Assembly (NCBI RefSeq): GCF_029623395.1
Contig: NZ_JAPYKK010000028.1
Location: 1 to 58,123 of the forward strand
Length of the DNA: 58,123 bases
Reading direction: 5' to 3'
From: Sphingomonas echinoides
GTDB lineage: Bacteria; Pseudomonadota; Alphaproteobacteria; Sphingomonadales; Sphingomonadaceae
The position numbers and the translations under genes were made by a program. The notes beneath the pieces were generated by a model, which was not told the origin of the DNA, did not search any database, and worked only from the letters and a program-made list of their open reading frames with translations. Positions within the stretch are counted from its first letter, which is position 1. Every line of letters begins with the position of its first letter. Shown here in pieces: positions 53,100 through 58,123 of the stretch.

Positions 53100-53734
53100 T
53101 CCCGGTCCTATACGATTACTGGCGCTCGTCGGCGGCGTATCGTGTCAGGATCGTACTGAATCTCAAACGTGTCGCCTATGATTCCGTCCCGATCGACCTC
53201 ACGAGGGAAGCGCAGCGAACGCCGGACTATCTCTCGCGCAATCCGCAAGGGCTGGTTCCGGCGCTCGATCTCGGTGCGACGGTGTTGACGCAAAGCCTCG
53301 CGATCATCGAGTATCTCGACACTGCTTACCCGAACCCGGCCATGATACCGGTCGATCCGCTAGCGGGGGCGCATGTCCGCGCGCAAGCGCTGACGATCGT
53401 CGCGGATATCCACCCGATCGACAATTTGCGCGTGCTGAACCGGTTGACCGAACAGTTCGGGGCAGACCAGGCCGCGCGCGAAGATTGGTATCGGCATTGG
53501 GTGGTGACAGGCCTCGACGCCTTGGAGGTAATGACAACGAGCAGCCCGGGACCGTTCCTTGGCGGCATGGCACCCAACCTTGCCGACGCCTGCCTCGTCC
53601 CACAAATGTACAATGCGCGGCGTTTCGGGGTTCCGCTGGACCGTTATCCCCGCCTGACCGCCGCAGACGCAGCTGCATCGGCCGTCCCTGAGATCGCCGC
53701 CGCCCACCCCGACCGGGTCAGACCGCCCGCCTGA
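53096..53734 (+). CDS. maiA: Maleylacetoacetate isomerase (zeta-class GST)
   Basis: A 212-residue glutathione transferase-like enzyme. YDYWRSSAAYRVRIVLNLKR holds the zeta-class SSxxxRVRI active site; SRNPQGLVPALDLGATVLTQ and SLAIIEYLDTAYP bind glutathione. In tyrosine degradation it isomerises maleylacetoacetate to fumarylacetoacetate. It ends overlapping the convergent glycosyltransferase gene by 17 bases. Confidence 0.9.
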   Translation: MIPVLYDYWRSSAAYRVRIVLNLKRVAYDSVPIDLTREAQRTPDYLSRNPQGLVPALDLGATVLTQSLAIIEYLDTAYPNPAMIPVDPLAGAHVRAQALTIVADIHPIDNLRVLNRLTEQFGADQAAREDWYRHWVVTGLDALEVMTTSSPGPFLGGMAPNLADACLVPQMYNARRFGVPLDRYPRLTAADAAASAVPEIAAAHPDRVRPPA

Positions 53735-54833
53735 GCCCCCGTTTGAAACGACGTTCCAGCACGGCCTGATCGAACAGATCGAGATAGGCGGCAGCGGCAT
53801 TGCGCCCAGGCTGTGGGATCGGTTGTGGCCGCGACCGCCCCGGTTCCAGCCAATGATCCAGCGCCGCCACCAGACCGGCGGCATCGCCCGGCACCACGAC
53901 GCTGCCCACCGCCGGGCTGGTCACGATCTCGCGGACCGCTACGCTCGAATCAGTAGCGATCACCGGCGTACCGACCGCGAGCGATTCGCGTAGAACCCCG
54001 GGTACGCCTTCGAAATCCGAAACCAATGCCAGCGCAGTCGCCTGGGTGATCGCGGGAAGGGGATCTTCGACATGGCCGGGCAAGACGACCCGACGGTCGA
54101 GTCCCCGCGCCGCGATCCTTGCCTCGATCGTCGCCCGCTCGCTGCCCTCGCCGAGGATCATCAGCGAGACGTCACGATGGTCGATATCGGCAAAGGCATC
54201 GATCAACCGGTCCCACCGCTTCTGCGGCGCCAGCCGTCCAACGCCAAGTACGAACCGTCCCGCCGGTAGGGTGTGGGGCGCACAGGGGGATCCGGCACGC
54301 GGCGGGGGATTGGGGATGACGCTGATCTGGTCGCGCGCGATGCCCATCATCACGCTCGCCTCGTCCGCCATGGCGGGGCTCATCGCAACGAGATGGTCCA
54401 CGAAGCGCGGGTGCCATTTCAGCCATGCGCGATATCCCGCGGCAAGCGGCACGTTGTGATCGCGCCGGACGAGCGCGTTCGAGACCTTGGCGACGATCGG
54501 CGGGCAATGCGCGCCCAGACGCAATCGTGTCCAGGCGGCCAGCGCGGTATAATGATTGCCGGGACAAAACAGCACGTCCGGGTCGATCTCCGCAGTCAGC
54601 CGCGCGATCGCGGACATGCCGACCATCGTCTTCGTACCGACTTTCAGAAGGTCGACGCCCTCGGGCACGTCCCGCATCAGCGGCCCTGCAACGTCCCCGA
54701 CGATCACCGTCACGCGACGCCCAGTCGCGACCCATTCCCCTGCAAGACGCAGCAACGTCTTCTCGACGCCACCTCCATCGAGGGTCTGCGCAAAGGTCAG
54801 GATATGGGAGGCAGGTGAGGGGGGAAACAGCAT
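53718..54833 (-). CDS. Family 1/4-type glycosyltransferase
   Basis: A 371-residue GT-B glycosyltransferase. FAQTLDGGGVEKTLLRLAGE near the start, LPAGRFVLGVGRLAPQKRWD, VVLPGHVEDPLPAITQATAL and DFEGVPGVLRESLAVGTPVI (the E-x7-E nucleotide-sugar motif) are the standard features. Donor and acceptor unknown, likely envelope polysaccharide. Start uncertain; the ATG at 54833 is used, with no clear ribosome-binding site, and ATGs at 54854 and 54887 are alternatives. Confidence 0.85.
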   Translation of the reverse strand: MLFPPSPASHILTFAQTLDGGGVEKTLLRLAGEWVATGRRVTVIVGDVAGPLMRDVPEGVDLLKVGTKTMVGMSAIARLTAEIDPDVLFCPGNHYTALAAWTRLRLGAHCPPIVAKVSNALVRRDHNVPLAAGYRAWLKWHPRFVDHLVAMSPAMADEASVMMGIARDQISVIPNPPPRAGSPCAPHTLPAGRFVLGVGRLAPQKRWDRLIDAFADIDHRDVSLMILGEGSERATIEARIAARGLDRRVVLPGHVEDPLPAITQATALALVSDFEGVPGVLRESLAVGTPVIATDSSVAVREIVTSPAVGSVVVPGDAAGLVAALDHWLEPGRSRPQPIPQPGRNAAAAYLDLFDQAVLERRFKRGLRRAV

Positions 54834-55024
54834 GTCGCGACGTTTTAAACACATCGTTGTCGCAAATGTGTCCCGCCCGATCCGCATTAATTCAGGACAG
54901 GCATGCGTCGTACAAAGGAATGGCACCGTCGCACGTGATTTGCCGCGCCGCACGGTTAGGAGTATGGCGCGCCCTTAGATCGCCCTGATCCCCCGATCGG
55001 CGTACAAGCGGACAATTTCGCCAC

Positions 55025-55999
55025 GTGAACAAATTTACGACCGGGCCGGGCTCAGGGACAACGACGGGAAACACCCCCGCCCCCCTCTCCATACCGACAC
55101 TCCCGGGGATCGCGGGCGCGCCCGACCTCGCCGGTCTCGAACCGATGGTCCGGAAACAACGCCGCTGGCCGGCCTATCTCGGGGCTGCCGCGACCGTCTT
55201 CATGATCGTCTGGCTCGGCCTCAAGCTGCGTGCGATGGGGGTCGACGACCTCTGGTCGGCCATGCCGCGCAACCCGTTGTTCTACCTCTTCTTCGCGCTG
55301 GTGTACGTCGCACCGGTGACGGGCGATTTCGTCATTTTCCGCCGTTTGTGGGGTATCCCCGCCGCCGGATACATCGCGCTCGCCAAGAAGCGGATCGCGA
55401 ACGACGTGCTCAATTATTCGGGGGAGGCGTATTTCTATGCCTGGGCGCGACAGCGTTCCTCGATGGTTGCGGCCCCGTTCGGGGCAGTGAAGGACGTCAG
55501 CATTCTGTCTGCCATCGCGGGCAATATGGTGACCCTTGCGATCATCGCGCTCGCGATGCCGCTTGGCGTCGGACTGATGACCGAATCGCAGCTCCACACC
55601 GCGATCTGGTCGGTCGTCGGGGTGTTTGCGATGTCGCTCCCCTTCCTCATCTTCTCGAAACGCGTGTTTTCGTTACCGCGGCGGACCTTGTGGTGGATCT
55701 TCGGGGTGCATTGCCTGCGACTTATCGCGGGATCGGTGCTGACCGCGTTCGCCTGGCATTATGGCTTGCCGACCGTGTCCGTGGGCATGTGGTTGTTGCT
55801 GTCGGCTGCGCGCATGATCGTGGGCCGCTTGCCGCTTGTGCCGAACAAGGACCTTCTTTTCGCCACCTTCGCCACCCTATTGATCGGGCAGGACGCGCAA
55901 CTGTCCGTGTTGATTGCGGTGACGGCGGCACTGCCCCTGCTGGTTCACGTCGCGTTGGTCGCGCTGTTCGGGCTGGTCGATCTGATTAGGAAGTCCTGA
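55025..55999 (+). CDS. Multi-pass membrane protein, lysylphosphatidylglycerol synthase TM/flippase-like
   Basis: A 324-residue protein with about eight membrane helices after a Pro/Gly-rich N terminus. PVTGDFVIFRRLWGIPAAGY, and IANDVLNYSGEAYFYAWARQ resemble the UPF0104/LPG synthase TM region (AglD type), thought to flip lipid-linked molecules. It lies two bases before the DUF2141 gene, near two glycosyltransferases. The 190-base gap before it contains no gene. Confidence 0.65.
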   Translation: MNKFTTGPGSGTTTGNTPAPLSIPTLPGIAGAPDLAGLEPMVRKQRRWPAYLGAAATVFMIVWLGLKLRAMGVDDLWSAMPRNPLFYLFFALVYVAPVTGDFVIFRRLWGIPAAGYIALAKKRIANDVLNYSGEAYFYAWARQRSSMVAAPFGAVKDVSILSAIAGNMVTLAIIALAMPLGVGLMTESQLHTAIWSVVGVFAMSLPFLIFSKRVFSLPRRTLWWIFGVHCLRLIAGSVLTAFAWHYGLPTVSVGMWLLLSAARMIVGRLPLVPNKDLLFATFATLLIGQDAQLSVLIAVTAALPLLVHVALVALFGLVDLIRKS

Positions 56000-56001
56000 C
56001 G

Positions 56002-56532
56002 ATGGTGCTGAGGCTGGTGTTGACGACGGTTCTCGCGGGCGGATTGTTCGCGGCAGCCCCGGCGTTTGCGGTGCAGGCGGCGATCGGCAGCGATGCAGCG
56101 GCGTGCGCCACCGGTGGCCCCGCGATCCGCGTGACGGTCGACGGGCTGAAGGATCGCACGGGCGAGCTCAAGCTCGAACTCTATCCTGCGACCGAGGCCG
56201 ATTTCCTCAAGGACGATCGCGACCTGATCAAGGAAGGCAAGTTCTTCCGGCGCGTTCGCTTGCCGACGCCTGCAGCGGGACCGGTCGTGCTGTGCATCCG
56301 CGTGCCCACCCCCGGTCCCTATGCGCTGCTGTTCACGCACAATCGCGACGGCCGCAACAAGTTCAACTTCTGGTCGGACGGTGCGGGATTCCCCAGCAAT
56401 GCCAAGCTCGGGCGGTCGCGACCGAAGGTGGAGCAAGGACGGATCGTCGTCCCCGAAGGTGTTGTATCGGTCGACATTCACGCTCAGTATCTGCGCGGCC
56501 TAGGTGGTTTTGGCCCTATTCAAGGCGATTGA
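56002..56532 (+). CDS. DUF2141 family exported protein
   Basis: A 176-residue secreted protein (signal peptide to about residue 23, APAFA). The body, VDGLKDRTGELKLELYPATE, then FTHNRDGRNKFNFWSDGAGF and NAKLGRSRPK, matches DUF2141, a beta-sandwich family often near glycan and pigment genes. Function unknown. It ends four bases before the next glycosyltransferase gene. Confidence 0.85.
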   Translation: MVLRLVLTTVLAGGLFAAAPAFAVQAAIGSDAAACATGGPAIRVTVDGLKDRTGELKLELYPATEADFLKDDRDLIKEGKFFRRVRLPTPAAGPVVLCIRVPTPGPYALLFTHNRDGRNKFNFWSDGAGFPSNAKLGRSRPKVEQGRIVVPEGVVSVDIHAQYLRGLGGFGPIQGD

Positions 56533-56536
56533 TCGC

Positions 56537-57727
56537 ATGCGGATCGTCGACGTCAACGAATTCTACTCCCCAACCGGGGGAGGCGTGCGGACCTATATCG
56601 ACCGCAAGATGGGGATCATGTCCGATCTCGGGCATGAGTTGATCGTCATCGCGCCGGGTCGAGTTCCCAGCATCGAGGAACGCCCCGGCGGCGGGCGCGT
56701 GATCACCGTGCAGACCGGGCATCTGCCGCTCGACGCCAATTACGGCATTTTCTGGGACGGTGCGCCGGTGCTCCGGCTGCTCGACCAGTTGCAACCCGAT
56801 GTGGTTGAGACGTCGTCGCCGTGGCGGCTGCCGTGGGTGGTCGGCCAGTGGCAGGGGAATGCGGTCAAGGCGTTCTTCATGCACAACGACAACATGGCGG
56901 CCTATGCGCTGCGCTGGTTCGAGGGGCTCGCCCCGCAAGACCGGATCGAGCGCGCGTTCGACTGGTACAGCCGGTACATGGACAGCTTTCTCACGCATTT
57001 CGACGCGGTCGTCACCAACGGTCCCGCGCTGGAGAAGCGGTTGAAGAATCGCGGTGTGCGAATCGACGTGTCGATGCCGCTGGGGATCGAGCGTGGGCAT
57101 TTTTCCCCCGACTTGCGCGACGAGCGCCTGCGCGCGGCGTTGCTGGCGCAATGCGGCCTGCCGCCGACCGGGCATCTGCTGCTCGGGCTCGGGCGGCATC
57201 ATCCTGAAAAACGCTGGCGGCTGGTGATCGACGCGGTCGAACGCGCTGGGTCGGACCTTCCGGTCGGGCTGATGCTGCTCGGCACCGGAGTCGAAAGCGC
57301 CAAGATCGAGGCGCGGATCGCCGGATCGCCGCACATCCGCATGTTCCGGCCGGTCTATGACCGCGAACGGCTCGCGCGGATCGTCGCGAGTTGCGACGCG
57401 CTGATCCACGGGTCGGAAGCGGAGCCGTTCGGGCTGGTCGCATCCGAGGCGATGGCGGGCGGGTTGCCGCTGATCGTCCCCGACACCGGCGGGTGCATGG
57501 AAGTCGCGGATCCGCGGTCGTCCGAATTCTACACCGCGCGCGACGCGCAAAGCGCGGCGAGCGCGATCCACCGGCTGTTCGCGAGAGACCAGCGCGTGCT
57601 GCGGCGCGCGGCGCTGGTCGCGGCGACCAAGGTGCGCAGTGACCGCGAGCATACGATCGAGCTGATGGACTATTACCAGGGGCTGGTCGACGCCAAGCGC
57701 GCGGGGAAGCTGCTCAGGGCTGCCTGA
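56537..57727 (+). CDS. Family 4 glycosyltransferase
   Basis: A 396-residue GT-B enzyme. MRIVDVNEFYSPTGGGVRTY at the start is the glycine-rich acceptor loop; LGLGRHHPEKRWRLVIDAVE opens the nucleotide-binding half; and HGSEAEPFGLVASEAMAGGL has the E-x7-E motif (EPFGLVASE). A GTG start 11 codons upstream would overlap DUF2141; the ATG at 56537 is preferred. Substrate unknown. It overlaps the convergent partial gene by 14 bases. Confidence 0.88.
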   Translation: MRIVDVNEFYSPTGGGVRTYIDRKMGIMSDLGHELIVIAPGRVPSIEERPGGGRVITVQTGHLPLDANYGIFWDGAPVLRLLDQLQPDVVETSSPWRLPWVVGQWQGNAVKAFFMHNDNMAAYALRWFEGLAPQDRIERAFDWYSRYMDSFLTHFDAVVTNGPALEKRLKNRGVRIDVSMPLGIERGHFSPDLRDERLRAALLAQCGLPPTGHLLLGLGRHHPEKRWRLVIDAVERAGSDLPVGLMLLGTGVESAKIEARIAGSPHIRMFRPVYDRERLARIVASCDALIHGSEAEPFGLVASEAMAGGLPLIVPDTGGCMEVADPRSSEFYTARDAQSAASAIHRLFARDQRVLRRAALVAATKVRSDREHTIELMDYYQGLVDAKRAGKLLRAA

Positions 57728-58123
57728 CGTAGAGCCGAAAGCGCGGGCTTGCGACCGCAACCGACCGATAGCGTTGCGCGATTGCCCATCGTTCGAGCCG
57801 CGCGTCCAGCGCGGGGTTGCCGCTGCTCCATTTGGCTTCGCCGCCGACCAGGATCGCGGCGGGCCTCGTCGGCGCCACGCCCTTCGCCGAAAGAGCGCTC
57901 ACGACAGGCGCTCCAAGCGCATCCAACCGATCCCCCGAAACGAGGTGCAACCCCGCCTCCGCCCCCGGCGCGACCAGCGCATGGCTGCGAAAATAGAACG
58001 GCCCGGTGGCAAAGCGCGCGTCCGCCAACCGCCCGGTCGCGGCGAGGAACTGCGGCGACAGCGTCGCAACCGGTCCCGTAACCCCCGCCCGGTCGAGCGC
58101 GTCCCGCACCGCACGCCCGTCGC
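57714..58123 (-). CDS. C-terminal part of a protein cut by the right edge
   Basis: About 136 residues ending FRLYVRQP. The frame stays open to the edge of the window. It contains ATGRLADARFATGPFYFRSH and LVSGDRLDALGAPVVSALSA, suggestive of the soluble tail of a large membrane glycosyltransferase (family 39 type), but this is a guess. It overlaps the end of the family 4 glycosyltransferase gene by 14 bases. Confidence 0.45.
   Translation of the reverse strand, partial: DGRAVRDALDRAGVTGPVATLSPQFLAATGRLADARFATGPFYFRSHALVAPGAEAGLHLVSGDRLDALGAPVVSALSAKGVAPTRPAAILVGGEAKWSSGNPALDARLERWAIAQRYRSVAVASPRFRLYVRQP

Noticed and set aside
1..58123. CRISPR arrays, tRNA or rRNA genes, insertion sequences, integrases
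   Set aside because: Looked for regularly spaced repeats, tRNA-like T-loop motifs and transposase or integrase residues; none were convincing.

Overview
The window looks like chromosome from an alphaproteobacterium of the Sphingomonadales, most likely Sphingomonas or a close relative. The evidence is the high GC content, tightly overlapping operons, a sphingomonad-style PEPxxWA-CTERM protein, a gene-transfer-agent (GTA)-like head module, the fliE-to-flhB flagellar order, an alphaproteobacterial cox operon, and several families of intergenic inverted repeats. This genus call is inference from gene content; no rRNA or tRNA gene was seen.

Layout. (1) 1-5360, minus strand: a GTA/prophage-type packaging and head module (small terminase-like protein, large terminase, portal, DUF6127, prohead protease, and possibly the first codons of the next gene at the left edge). 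Two cellular-type genes, a short TPR-like protein and a spermidine-synthase-like methyltransferase, sit between terL and portal. A good sigma70-like promoter lies upstream. (2) 5.6-11.1 kb: housekeeping and envelope genes, including a PQQ-type sugar dehydrogenase with PEP-CTERM tail, a glycine-zipper protein, a divergent DapF, a DUF6456 protein, an XRE regulator and a glutaminyl cyclase. (3) 11.3-28.6 kb: a flagellar cluster. fliC faces an NtrC-family regulator across a palindrome, and the regulator leads fliEFGHIJKLMNOPQR-flhB, followed by fliD-fliS behind a FliA-type promoter. (4) 28.6-33.2 kb, minus: argH-lptM-lysA-cysG-zntB. (5) 33.2-37.7 kb: a TlpA lipoprotein gene whose start codon overlaps that of argH, then ydbH-ynbE-ydbL for intermembrane lipid transport. 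(6) 37.67-40.1 kb: a small accessory patch with a truncated gene end, three small genes and repeat debris. (7) 40.1-49.3 kb, minus: an RlmI-like methyltransferase, thrC, and the cytochrome c oxidase operon ctaC-ctaD-ctaB-small protein-ctaG-ctaE-DUF983-SURF1. (8) 49.4-53.7 kb, plus: pyrE-pdxJ-acpS-lepB-AI-2E transporter-maiA. (9) 53.7-58.1 kb: two glycosyltransferases, a flippase-like membrane protein, DUF2141, and the end of a further gene cut by the window edge, probably a cell-envelope glycan locus.

No single obviously new system was found. The items most worth a second look are: the composite intergenic elements, one type of which ends in a Shine-Dalgarno-like sequence just before start codons and appears duplicated with the first codons of the methyltransferase; the truncated gene end still coupled to ydbH; the perfect palindrome between fliC and its probable regulator; the FliA-type promoters; the argH/tlpA start-codon overlap; and the cellular genes inside the GTA-like cluster.
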